From NCBI GenBank assembly GCA_021787335.1, contig JAJYMC010000065.1, forward strand, positions 122,414-186,413: 64,000 nucleotides of DNA. The letters are read 5' to 3'. This document shows positions 52,751 to 60,748 of this stretch, piece by piece. This DNA is from Bacillota bacterium. Lineage in GTDB: Bacteria > Bacillota > Sulfobacillia > JAJYWN01 > JAJZPE01. The notes under the pieces are model-generated. The model had not been told where the DNA came from, did no database searches, and was given only the letters and a program-made list of their open reading frames with translations. Positions within the stretch are counted from its first letter, which is position 1. The number at the start of each line of letters is the position of its first letter. Position numbers and translations under genes: made by a program.

Positions 52751-53008
52751 ATGGACCGCTATGTGCTGACCATGACCCTGATCCGGCTCCTCTCGGGGAG
52801 CATCGAGATCACTGCCGCGCTCCTGATGCTGAAGTTCGGGAACGTGGCCACGGCCGTCAGGATAAACGCGCTCCTGGGCCTGACCGGCCCGATCATCTTC
52901 CTGTCGGCAAGCGCGGTTGGCCTCCTCGGCCTGGCCGGCAAGATTTCCTTCGGGCGGCTGGTCCTCGTGCTCTCCGGCGTCTTTCTGGTCCTGCTGGGAG
53001 TCTGGTGA
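52751..53008 (+). CDS. yqhV: YqhV family (DUF2619) small membrane protein
   Basis: 85 residues from ATG 52751. Three hydrophobic helices and the family phrases LTMTLIRLLSGSIEITAALLML, VRINALLGLTGPIIFL and LAGKISFGRLVLVLSGVFLVLLG. In Bacillus yqhV is next to the spoIIIA operon and is a sporulation-linked gene of unknown function; here it stands alone. No clear ribosome site is seen in the short upstream stretch, so the start is less certain. Confidence 0.82.
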   Translation: MDRYVLTMTLIRLLSGSIEITAALLMLKFGNVATAVRINALLGLTGPIIFLSASAVGLLGLAGKISFGRLVLVLSGVFLVLLGVW

Positions 53009-53678
53009 AGGGTCCTCTCGGCGGCCAGCCGTAAGAAGGGGAGGGGTGCCCTACAAGCACTAGCGTCCGCCGGCGCCGGCCTCCACCATGTCGCGTGGTC
53101 GCCGAATCGCCACGTCTCCATGCCCGGTTCTCCAACGGATGAGGTCGCGACCCGAGGAGACGAAAAAACCAACGACGTAGGCCCAGTCGCACGGTCAAGG
53201 CACCCGGCAGGCAGAAGACCCGCGATTGTTGAGGAGAAGCAGGCCCCGTCCGCACCCGCGCGAATGGGGCCTGCTTCTCTGTGCGACCGACCTCGCCCTC
53301 CAGAAACAACGTCCGATAATATAGGTTATGTAGTGTAAGAGGCGGGAGAGCCCGATGTTGCCGTCGGTCCGGGCTTTGCGGGCCTCCCCCCGCACGCGGT
53401 CAGTCCGGGACCGGCAGCGATTCCGTGTCGGTGCGTCTTGACGGGCGCTCTGCTTTCTGGTCAGGCGTCGCCCAACCCCGGACCCGCCCCTGGACGTCTC
53501 TTCCGACCGGTGCGCCGCCGTCTTTCGGCCGAGTTTCGGTCATGTCCCGCCGGCGCTGCCCGAAAGCAGGTCTGGCCACCAAAACCGGGCCCCGACCGCC
53601 CGGGACCGGGTACACGGATGCCTACCGGGTCCCGAAAGGCCCTTCCTAGGGCCTCCTAGCGTGCCGTCTAGCTGCGCT
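53009..53678. other. 670-base intergenic region between convergent yqhV and the radical SAM gene
   Basis: No reading frame here has convincing codon usage, a ribosome site and family resemblance. Visible structure: a 14-bp stem with a 28-base loop, GAGAAGCAGGCCCC (53234-53247) with GGGGCCTGCTTCTC (53276-53289); a locally A+T-rich patch around 53310-53340 (ATAATATAGGTTATGTAG), which stands out in this genome; and several short G+C palindromes near 53600-53660 (for example GGCCCTTCCTAGGGCC). An unannotated small RNA or degraded gene is possible. Confidence 0.4.
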
Positions 53679-54983
53679 TTAGCACGAAGCCGCCCGGGAG
53701 GACATTTCGGTCCGCCCAGCGTGCTCCAGCGGACATCCGCCGCCACACAGGCCGACTTCGTCGCATTCCCGGCACCGGTCCGGCAGGTGGTCCCGGTTGC
53801 GCAGGGACACGGCCAGCGGGTGTCGCCACATCTTGGCGAACGAGTCGCGCCGGGCGTTGCCCAGCGACTGAAAGTATGACTGGCATGGCATGACGTTTCC
53901 GTCCGGTTCGATGGCCAACACTGTCCGTGCCGCCGTGCACGTCTTGACCCCGGCTCCGAGGTCGACCGGATGGACATCGTGGTAGCATGTGGGCGTGTAC
54001 CAGATGAAGTCAAGCTCGAGCTCGTGCGCCAGGGCGGTGGCCTGGGCCAGGATCTGGTTCAGGTCCGACGGGGCGACGCCGGCGGCGTCCCAGCCGCGGC
54101 CGGCTCGGATGATGGCGTTCAGCCCGAAACGGCTCACGCCCAGCCCCTTGAGGAAACGGATGGTGTCGAGGATGGTTCCGGCATTAGCCGCCATGATGGT
54201 CGTGTTCGTCGTCGTGTACAGCCGGGCCACGCTGTTGCGGATGCCGGCGACCGTTTGCTCCCAAGAGGCCCGGTCGCGCCCGACCATGGCCGCGTGGACC
54301 GCGGGGTCGACCGACTCCAGGGTGATCTGGACGAAGTCCAGGCCGGCCCCGGCCAGCCGCGTGACGGCCTCCGGGGTCATGAGCCGGCCGTTGGTGATCA
54401 ACCCCGTGACTGCCCCGCGGGCCTGGGCGTGCGCCACCAGGTCGGGAAGGTCCGGCCGGAGGATCGATTCCCCGCCCGTGAAGACGAGCGTCGGCACGTC
54501 AAAGGCGACGGCCCGGTCGATGATCCGGCGCCACTGGTTCGTGGTCAGCTCCTCGCCTTTCCGGGAGCCCCCGGCGTAGCAGTGTCCGCAATCATTGTTG
54601 CAGCGGTAAGTCAGGGCCAGGTCGATGCGGAACGGGGCCCGCGGCGTCTGGCTGAAAGGCTCGACCCGGGACACGCCCAGGTCCGAGAACGGGCAGGTGC
54701 CACCCCCGGCCACGGAGGTGATGGTCGACCAGACCCGGCGCCAATCGGTCAGGGCCACATCACCCTTGACCCGGAAACGTCGCCTGACCCGCGAGGTCAC
54801 CGCCGCCTCGACCGCTGGGTCGTCGCCCGAGCGCCCCCGGGCCACGGCCAAGTAGGCCCGGACGAAGGCCGCGGCCACCCGGTCGAGGTAGAGCAGGTAA
54901 TTCGCATTGACGGTCAGGACGGCTTGGCCGCCGTCCTCCGCCCTGAGATGGAGCTTCAGACCAGCGGCTCGAATGCTCTTCAT
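53679..54983 (-). CDS. Radical SAM/SPASM protein, putative peptide-modifying enzyme
   Basis: 434 residues from ATG 54983 (GAGGGGG 8 bases upstream). The first ~95 residues (VNANYLLYLDRVAAAFVRAYL ... VRRRFRVKGDVALTDWRRVW) look like a PqqD-type RiPP recognition element. The radical SAM core has YRCNNDCGHCYAGG (Cys128, Cys132, Cys135), the GGE motif FTGGESILRPDLP and GLITNGRLM. The C-terminal SPASM region holds many cysteines (PTCYHD, VKTCTAAR, GNVMPCQSYF, DRCRECDEVGLCGGGC), expected to bind one or two extra [4Fe-4S] clusters. SPASM enzymes usually modify peptides. The gene is 44 bases after the DUF2207-type gene whose product ends in a Cys-Ala tail, the obvious candidate substrate. Confidence 0.88.
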   Translation of the reverse strand: MKSIRAAGLKLHLRAEDGGQAVLTVNANYLLYLDRVAAAFVRAYLAVARGRSGDDPAVEAAVTSRVRRRFRVKGDVALTDWRRVWSTITSVAGGGTCPFSDLGVSRVEPFSQTPRAPFRIDLALTYRCNNDCGHCYAGGSRKGEELTTNQWRRIIDRAVAFDVPTLVFTGGESILRPDLPDLVAHAQARGAVTGLITNGRLMTPEAVTRLAGAGLDFVQITLESVDPAVHAAMVGRDRASWEQTVAGIRNSVARLYTTTNTTIMAANAGTILDTIRFLKGLGVSRFGLNAIIRAGRGWDAAGVAPSDLNQILAQATALAHELELDFIWYTPTCYHDVHPVDLGAGVKTCTAARTVLAIEPDGNVMPCQSYFQSLGNARRDSFAKMWRHPLAVSLRNRDHLPDRCRECDEVGLCGGGCPLEHAGRTEMSSRAASC

Positions 54984-55027
54984 CACTGCGGCCCCCTCTT
55001 GTCGTTCGTGTCTCCATGCGTGCTCGC

Positions 55028-56626
55028 TTAGGTGCAGCCGCCGCCTCCGGCGCAGGCACAGGCACACGCACAGGAGACACAGGCGCAGGCGCACGACCCG
55101 GTGGTTGAGCCGCTTGGCCCAGAGCTGGTGGGCGGTCTCCAAGCCAGCCTTTCAGCGTGGTGGAAATCGTTCGGTGCCGGCACCAGCCCTTCGCCCAGAC
55201 GCCTGTTCAGAGCCCCCCAGCCCGGCGAGAGCCAGCCGCGGGGACCGGCCGGGCCGGGTAGACCATAGGGTTCGTAAAGATCCGTCCACATCCAGTAGTC
55301 GGTCGGGAACGGGCTATCAGCCGAGGCCAGCTGGCCTTCCACCTTATCGGCCACGGCCGGGTCGAGGAAGAACCAGCCGAGGTCCTTCTCCCAAAGGGCA
55401 AGCTTGCCATGCGGGGCGGTGGCCGCCTCGAGCTCCTTCCAGGCCTCCTGGACCCGTTCCCGGTAGTACTCCTCGCTGTCCTTCCGGCAGTAGGGTCTGC
55501 TCCGCTGGACCAGACCGCGGACCAGTTTCTTGTAGGCCTTCAACAGGAGGGCCCGGTCGAGGGAGCCGTCGACCCGGTTGATGGCGGCGAGGAAGTTGTG
55601 CACGTAACCCGGGGCCTTGCCATCGGCCTCGCCGAGGACCTCCAAGGCCATTGGGCCCGCGCCCTTCACCCTGACCAGCCGCTTCTGGACCAGCCCCATG
55701 AGGATCAGCGAGAGGACCTTCTCCGGCGGCGTCCTGAGCAGGACGGCGGCCTCGACCGGGTCCAGACCCTTGAGGACCCCCACCCCGTCCATGGCGATCC
55801 GTGGCGACGAGTACTGGTCAAGCCCGAAGAGCCTGATGATCAGGTAAACGAGGACGACACCGAGTATCAGGCCGGCCTTGACGGGGGTCGAGCCCGTGAC
55901 GGCCAGGATCATCTTCCACAAGCTCGGAGCCTGGGAAGACCCGCCGGACCGGGACGGGGCGCTCGAGAGCAGGCTGGCCGGGAACCCCAGGGTTACTGCC
56001 GCCCGCTGGCCGGCCGCCAGCTTTCCGAAGTCCCAGCTGGCCACGAGCCTACCATCGGCTCTCTCGATCAGTTCGGTCCAGCTGGAACCCACGCCATAGC
56101 GCAGGCTGTCCCGGGTCGCGCCGGGCGGAGCCACGACCGAGACCGTCTCTTTGCCGACCGGGGCGCTCCACCACCCGGGATAGTAGTTCATCGTCGCGTA
56201 GGCGCTGTCCCGGGCGTCCTGGTAGATGAAATTGGTGATGGTCGCCTGCACCCTGAAGCCCCGTGACGACCCGGGCTTGATGGGGTCGAAGCCGGTCAGG
56301 ATGACGACGATCTCCCCGTCGTTCGAAGACGTCCGGAAACGGACGTCCTTCCCCTGCGAGTCGGTCACCGCCGTGACCTTGGTGTAGGCCGTCGGTAGGC
56401 CGGCCCAGATCTCTGTGCCGTTGTCTGACGACGAGGAGTTGACAGCGAAGATGAAGGTGCGATCCATCGACACTGTCCCGTCAGTCCCGACCGTCAACGT
56501 GTCAGACTGCTCAGGGACCTGGTACGAGAACGAGGCGGCGGCCGGCCCCGGCCGGCCGCTCAAGACCAGAACCAGTAACAGCAAGGCTAAGAACCAGCGA
56601 TCAAGTCGCAACCCACAAAGCCTCAT
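55028..56626 (-). CDS. DUF2207-like membrane protein with cytoplasmic Cys-Ala-rich C-terminal tail
   Basis: 532 residues from ATG 56626 (GGGGAGGT 6 bases upstream). Signal peptide (residues 9-31, ending AAASFS); external beta-rich DUF2207-type domain (about 33-225, with FNYQ-like FIYQDARDSAYATMNYYPGWW); one membrane helix near 240-262 (AGLILGVVLVYLIIRLFGL); then a cytoplasmic part with a winged-helix-like segment (LDPVEAAVLLRTPPEKVLSLILMGLVQKRLVRV, in parts). The last residues read SCACACVSCACACACAGG, then GGCT: eight cysteines, mostly alternating with Ala. Topology puts the tail in the cytoplasm with the radical SAM enzyme encoded next. Cys codons mix TGC and TGT, arguing against a recent repeat slippage. 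Function unknown. Confidence 0.85.
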   Translation of the reverse strand: MRLCGLRLDRWFLALLLLVLVLSGRPGPAAASFSYQVPEQSDTLTVGTDGTVSMDRTFIFAVNSSSSDNGTEIWAGLPTAYTKVTAVTDSQGKDVRFRTSSNDGEIVVILTGFDPIKPGSSRGFRVQATITNFIYQDARDSAYATMNYYPGWWSAPVGKETVSVVAPPGATRDSLRYGVGSSWTELIERADGRLVASWDFGKLAAGQRAAVTLGFPASLLSSAPSRSGGSSQAPSLWKMILAVTGSTPVKAGLILGVVLVYLIIRLFGLDQYSSPRIAMDGVGVLKGLDPVEAAVLLRTPPEKVLSLILMGLVQKRLVRVKGAGPMALEVLGEADGKAPGYVHNFLAAINRVDGSLDRALLLKAYKKLVRGLVQRSRPYCRKDSEEYYRERVQEAWKELEAATAPHGKLALWEKDLGWFFLDPAVADKVEGQLASADSPFPTDYWMWTDLYEPYGLPGPAGPRGWLSPGWGALNRRLGEGLVPAPNDFHHAERLAWRPPTSSGPSGSTTGSCACACVSCACACACAGGGGCT

Positions 56627-56653
56627 CCCCGGACCTCCCCAGAATCTTCTCTG

Positions 56654-56673
56654 GTCGGGCTCCCCCGCCCGAC
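56654..56673. other. Hairpin in the leader of the DUF2207-type gene
   Basis: GTCGGGC (56654-56660) and GCCCGAC (56667-56673) pair perfectly around TCCCCC, 28 bases before the ATG on the minus strand. With TAAAAT upstream on the minus strand (about 56690) it may mark a separate promoter and leader for the DUF2207-radical SAM pair. Confidence 0.4.
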
Positions 56674-56740
56674 TTCCCCATTTTACGTGACATAACCCGG
56701 CTCCGTTGAGGAAGACCCCTCCGGCCTTCCCCTGCCGGCC

Positions 56741-57193
56741 CTACAGCCGCCCTCTTTCCATCAGCTCCTGCAGGAACGCCCGAACTCCTATCGTCAAATC
56801 CAGCTCCATGGCCTCTTGGCCGGTCGCCCAACGGAGGTCGTTGGCATCGCTGCCGGCCTGTAGGTGCCCCCCGACGGGCCGGGCGAAGAAGTCGATGAGG
56901 ACATAATGAAACCGGACCCGCCCATCGGCGTCAGGGGTGATGGCCTCAGCGATGGTGGCCATCTCGCCCGGCTCGATGACCAGACCGGTCTCCTCGCTGG
57001 TCTCCCGTTTGACCGCCGTGGCCAGGGTCTCACCGGCCTCCACCAGGCCGCCCGGGACGCTCCACTTCCCCCGGTCAGGGTCATGGTCCCGCTTGACCAA
57101 GAGGAGCCGGCCGTTCTCGATGACGATGGCGGCCACGCCGACAATCGGGTGCTCAGGGTATTCCCTTCCCACGGTCCCGCCCTCCCCACTCAT
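56741..57193 (-). CDS. Nudix hydrolase
   Basis: 150 residues from ATG 57193. Perfect Nudix box GGLVEAGETLATAVKRETSEETGL (G-x5-E-x7-RE-x2-EE-x-G-L; shown here beyond its core). The N-terminus HPIVGVAAIVIENGRLLLVKRDHDPDRGKWSVPGG and the DFFARPVGG region resemble MutT/ADP-ribose pyrophosphatase-like members; the substrate is not determined. It follows the MBL gene by 24 bases and is probably the last gene of the AOR operon. Confidence 0.9.
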   Translation of the reverse strand: MSGEGGTVGREYPEHPIVGVAAIVIENGRLLLVKRDHDPDRGKWSVPGGLVEAGETLATAVKRETSEETGLVIEPGEMATIAEAITPDADGRVRFHYVLIDFFARPVGGHLQAGSDANDLRWATGQEAMELDLTIGVRAFLQELMERGRL

Positions 57194-57217
57194 TTCCCAG
57201 CAAATGGCAGTCCGCGG

Positions 57218-58126
57218 TCAGGCCGCCGCCCAGCGTAGGAGGGTGCCGCCGACAACGGGCGACACCAGGCTCCGCCGTTCGAGGTCCGTCAAAAGGGCTG
57301 TCAAGGCCGCCCGAGCCAGGTAGTACTGGCCACAGCCGCCGTAGCTCAACCCCAGCCGCCGGCTGATGATGTCAATCAGGTCGTCCTGAGAGCGCGGCTG
57401 GTCAAGGGCACTCAGCACCTCGCCCCTCAAGCTGTCCAAGTATGAGAGATTGGCGGCGACTTGAGCCTCCAGCTCCTCACGACCTAGCCACGGCCCATGC
57501 CCAGGGACGAAGGTGCTCCAACGGCCTGACTGCTCTCGAACCTCAGCCAGGCTGCGCTCGGCAGCAGCCAGGTCGACGAAATAGGGCAGTCCATGTTTCT
57601 CCAGCGTGGCCGGGGGGAAGAAGGTGTCCGCGGTGAAAAGGACGCCGTCGTAGGCCACGCCAACTTGGGCATGGGCGTGACCGGGCAGAGGAACGATCTG
57701 GACCACGAAGCCAGCGCCCAGGTCGAGCTCGCCCGCGGTGGGAAGCTCGGCCACCTGTGGGGTCGGCTCCGCCATGAAGAACTTGCCGGTCCCTCCCGGT
57801 CCGGGCATGGCCCCGCCGGCGAGGTACAGCGGTTCCCACACGGGGTGCCTTATCGCCGTGGCCTCAAAGGCCGAGGCGTAGACCGTGGCCCCGCTCCGGC
57901 CCACGATGAAGCGGTTGCCGCCGATGTGGTCGGCGTGGGAATGAGTATTGACGACCGCCACCAGCCGCAGTCCTTTCTCCTCGACCAGGCGCCAGGCCTT
58001 GCGGGCCGCGCTCTCATCAAGCCCGGTATCAACCAGGGCGGCCTGGTCACCGGGTCCCACGAGCAGGCCGATGTTGTTCGGCCCGGTCAGGGCCCAGACC
58101 CGCTCGGAGAGTTGCTCAGCGGGCAT
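57218..58126 (-). CDS. Metallo-beta-lactamase-fold hydrolase
   Basis: 302 residues from ATG 58126 (GAGGTCACG upstream). Metal-binding motif THSHADHIGG, later PLPGHAHAQVGVAY, FTADTFFP and VPGHGP supply the remaining ligands. The C-terminal 80 residues form a helical winged-type domain (QPRSQDDLIDIISRRLGLS ... YLARAALTALLTDLERRSLV). Substrate unknown; thioester or lactone hydrolysis is common in the family. Seven bases separate it from the MoaD-like gene. Confidence 0.88.
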   Translation of the reverse strand: MPAEQLSERVWALTGPNNIGLLVGPGDQAALVDTGLDESAARKAWRLVEEKGLRLVAVVNTHSHADHIGGNRFIVGRSGATVYASAFEATAIRHPVWEPLYLAGGAMPGPGGTGKFFMAEPTPQVAELPTAGELDLGAGFVVQIVPLPGHAHAQVGVAYDGVLFTADTFFPPATLEKHGLPYFVDLAAAERSLAEVREQSGRWSTFVPGHGPWLGREELEAQVAANLSYLDSLRGEVLSALDQPRSQDDLIDIISRRLGLSYGGCGQYYLARAALTALLTDLERRSLVSPVVGGTLLRWAAA

Positions 58127-58133
58127 CGTGACC

Positions 58134-58409
58134 TCACCCCTCTACGTCGCCCTCTCCCCCGGCGATGGGTGAGAGGATGACCAGTTCGCCGTCGCCCTCG
58201 ACAAGCTCGTCGCGACCGACCCGCCGCCCGTTGAAGAGGGCGCCGATGGCCAGTTGCGGCCGCAGGCCGATTATCTCCATCAGGTCCCGCAGGGTGAGCG
58301 GGCCTTCGACGGTCATGTTGAAGTCGCCGGCCTCCCCGCCGGACTTCTCGTAGACCTCTTTTGGCACGTATTCCTTGAGGTGTCCCGGAACCCTGACCCT
58401 CAGCCGCAT
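58134..58409 (-). CDS. MoaD/ThiS-like sulfur-carrier protein with residues after the GG
   Basis: 91 residues from ATG 58409 (GGAGG 9 bases upstream). Beta-grasp ubiquitin-like fold: MRLRVRVPGHLKEYVP, LRDLMEIIGL, IGALFNGRRVGRDELVEGDGELVILSPIAGG. MoaD normally ends with GG, which is adenylated and thiocarboxylated; here six residues, EGDVEG, follow the GG, so maturation would need proteolysis or the protein is not a sulfur donor. Neighbouring AOR needs a molybdopterin-type cofactor, which fits a role in its synthesis. Confidence 0.82.
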   Translation of the reverse strand: MRLRVRVPGHLKEYVPKEVYEKSGGEAGDFNMTVEGPLTLRDLMEIIGLRPQLAIGALFNGRRVGRDELVEGDGELVILSPIAGGEGDVEG

Positions 58410-58422
58410 CGTCGCCCGCCTC

Positions 58423-60288
58423 CTACAGGCGTCCCAGACTGGCCAGCTCATCGGCGACCGCCCCGAGGCCGAGCCGCCGCAGGGTCGCCTCGCTGGGGCG
58501 TCCATCCTTTGTCCAGCCACGCTTGGCGTAGTATTCATCCAGCATGATGTCCAGTTTCTCGCGGGGGATGTACTTCCCCTTGGCCGGGCCGTCCGGCACC
58601 GGTTCCTCGGCGAAGCGGGCCGGCGGGTAGTCGGCTGACCGCCCGAAGCCCTTGATGTGCTTGATGTTGAAGGCCCGGGTCAGGTTCCAGACCCGCTCCG
58701 AGGCGGTCATGAGGTCCTGCCAGGTGTACTTCCACCCGGTCACGAGCGGGAAGACGTCCTCGTAGTAGTGGAGGTCGAAGCCGATCTCCACCCACTGCAG
58801 GCGGCAGACGCCCAGAAGGTCGAAGAGCGGCCTGGTGTGCTGCAGCTCGATGACCTTGTCGACCTTGCCCTCGAGGCTGTCGCGCCCGGTGGCCACGTCA
58901 TGGGTGATGGCCCACGACCGGTTGTGGTGGCCGCCGACGTCGGCGGTCATATAGGAGAGCATCATCGCCGGGGCCCAGCGCGGCTCGTAACCGCTGATCT
59001 CCAGGCCCTTGACGTGGATGGCGAAGCGCTCCGACCCACCACCAAGCTTGGCCGCGGCGGCCCTGACCCCGTCGGCCAACAGGTCGCCGAGGCCATCGCG
59101 CCGGGCGACCTTCTCGAGCAGGTAGGCCACCGAACCCGGGTCGCCGAAGCTCAGCTCCCGCCCGACCCTGGCCCGGTCGATGATCCCCCGCTCGTAGCAC
59201 TCGATGGCGAAGCCGGCCACGTTTCCGCCGGAGATGGTGTCCAGGCCGAGTTGGTCGCACAGGTGGTTCAGGTAGGCGACGTCCTCAATGTCCTTGATCC
59301 CGCAGTTGCCGCCGAGGAGGGCGATGGTCTCGTACTCAGGCCCCTCGACCCGGATGTCCTCCTTCTCCCGGCCGGAGCCGGCGAACCCCCGGGTCCGCGA
59401 GTACTTGCCGCATGGGATGGGGCAGCCGAAGCAGCCCTTGTCGGTGACCAGGATCTTCTCCTTGAGGCGCTGGCCGTTGATGCCCTTGTGCCCTTCGAAG
59501 AAGGAGCCCTGGAAGTTCCGCGTCGGGAACGCCCCGACCTCGTTAACCCAGTCGGTGACCCCGGCCGTCCCGTAGGGGGTCCACTCCTTGAAGCCGGGCT
59601 TGCTAAAGCAGGCCTGGTACATCTCCTTGCCCAGGGCCAGGACGCCCTTGGGGTCGGCCAGGGGGATGGTCTTCGTGCCGCGGACGGCGATGGCCTTGAT
59701 CCTCTTCGACCCCAGGACGGCCCCGATGCCGGTCCGCCCGGCCTGGCGGCCGAAGTCGTGGGAGACGCAGGCGAAGCGGACCAGCTTCTCACCGGCCGGC
59801 CCGATGGTCGCCACCCGGAAGTCCTCGCCCAGATCGTCGAGGAGCATCCGCTCGGCTTCGAGGGCCCCGCGCCCCCAGTACTTGGAGGCGTCGCGGACCT
59901 CCACCCGGTCGTCGTCGATAAAGATGTAGCTGGGCTTATCGGCCGCCCCGCCGATGACGACGGCGTCATAGCCGGCGTACTTGAGCTCAGAGGCGAGGTG
60001 GCCGCCCATGTTCGAGTCGCCGTAGCCGCCGGTGGCCGGAGACTTCGAAGCCAGGGTGACCTTGCCGCTACCGGGCAGGAAGACGCCGGACAGCGGCCCC
60101 GGGGCGATGACCACCAGGTTGGCCGGGGACAGCGGCTCGGTGCCCGGCTTGAGCTCATCGAAGAGGAGCTTGGCCGCGAAGCCACGACCGCCGAGGAACT
60201 TCCGGGCCATCTCTTCGGGCAGGGGCTCGGTCCGGGCGCGGCCCGTGGTGACATCGATCCTGAGGATGCTGCCGCCGTATCCGTTCAT
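58423..60288 (-). CDS. Aldehyde ferredoxin oxidoreductase (tungsten-bis-pterin family)
   Basis: 621 residues from ATG 60288; GGAGGTG lies 6 bases upstream, and the GTG at 60297 is part of that site. N-terminal pterin-binding segments (YGGSILRIDVTTGRARTEPLP, FLGGRGFAAKLLFDEL, APGPLSG) and the [4Fe-4S] cysteines CFGCPIPCGKYS plus the later LLGVCRLQW are present. AORs oxidise aldehydes to acids and reduce ferredoxin; substrate specificity cannot be read. The adjacent four-cluster ferredoxin is the likely electron acceptor and MoaD-like protein a cofactor factor. Confidence 0.94.
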   Translation of the reverse strand: MNGYGGSILRIDVTTGRARTEPLPEEMARKFLGGRGFAAKLLFDELKPGTEPLSPANLVVIAPGPLSGVFLPGSGKVTLASKSPATGGYGDSNMGGHLASELKYAGYDAVVIGGAADKPSYIFIDDDRVEVRDASKYWGRGALEAERMLLDDLGEDFRVATIGPAGEKLVRFACVSHDFGRQAGRTGIGAVLGSKRIKAIAVRGTKTIPLADPKGVLALGKEMYQACFSKPGFKEWTPYGTAGVTDWVNEVGAFPTRNFQGSFFEGHKGINGQRLKEKILVTDKGCFGCPIPCGKYSRTRGFAGSGREKEDIRVEGPEYETIALLGGNCGIKDIEDVAYLNHLCDQLGLDTISGGNVAGFAIECYERGIIDRARVGRELSFGDPGSVAYLLEKVARRDGLGDLLADGVRAAAAKLGGGSERFAIHVKGLEISGYEPRWAPAMMLSYMTADVGGHHNRSWAITHDVATGRDSLEGKVDKVIELQHTRPLFDLLGVCRLQWVEIGFDLHYYEDVFPLVTGWKYTWQDLMTASERVWNLTRAFNIKHIKGFGRSADYPPARFAEEPVPDGPAKGKYIPREKLDIMLDEYYAKRGWTKDGRPSEATLRRLGLGAVADELASLGRL

Positions 60289-60303
60289 CGTCTTCACCTC
60301 CGC

Positions 60304-60708
60304 TTACTTGGTGGCCACGACTTCGCCATCCGCGTCGACGATGGCGTTCCGCGGGCAGAGCCGGATGCATTCCCCGCACAGCTCACACTTGATCGGGGGG
60401 ATCTCGGCGGCGTGGGTGAACATCGTCTTCCCGTCGCAGATCTCCACGCACAGGCCGCAGCCGGTGCACTCCTCCCGGTCCAGGACGTAGGCCTTGCCCT
60501 TCAAGGAGATGGCCCCGGTCGGGCAGACCTCGGCGCACTTCCCGCACTGGTCGCAGACCTGGATGTGGTAACGGCCCGGGGCCGGGAACTCGCCGCGGAT
60601 GCGGATGGCCGCCTTCTTCGGGTTCTGCTCGCCCCGGTTGTGCAGGGCGCAGACCATCTCGCAGACCCGGCAACCGGAACACCGCTCCTCGACCAGCTGA
60701 AGCTTCAA
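60304..60708 (-). CDS. Ferredoxin-like protein with four 4Fe-4S motifs
   Basis: 134 residues from TTG 60708 (GGGAGGG 7 bases upstream). Four CxxCxxCxxxC motifs: CSGCRVCEMVC, CDQCGKCAEVC, CTGCGLCVEIC, CELCGECIRLC. It resembles the HycB/AorA-type electron-transfer subunits. It lies 15 bases before the AOR gene and 40 bases after the FAD oxidoreductase, so it could connect either with the cellular ferredoxin pool. Confidence 0.93.
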   Translation of the reverse strand: MKLQLVEERCSGCRVCEMVCALHNRGEQNPKKAAIRIRGEFPAPGRYHIQVCDQCGKCAEVCPTGAISLKGKAYVLDREECTGCGLCVEICDGKTMFTHAAEIPPIKCELCGECIRLCPRNAIVDADGEVVATK

Positions 60709-60748
60709 GACAGGGCCCTCCCTTCTCTCCTCGGGGGCGGATCGGTTC

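Noticed and set aside
53425-53649. Small plus-strand frames (about 73 codons) near the yqhV-radical SAM gap
   Set aside because: Ser/Pro/Arg-rich in two overlapping frames, no ribosome site and no resemblance to a family.
54984-55142. Upstream extension of the radical SAM protein giving an Arg/Leu/Cys-rich N-terminus
   Set aside because: This stretch is the Cys-Ala tail of the DUF2207-type gene read in another frame; ATG 54983 has a good ribosome site.
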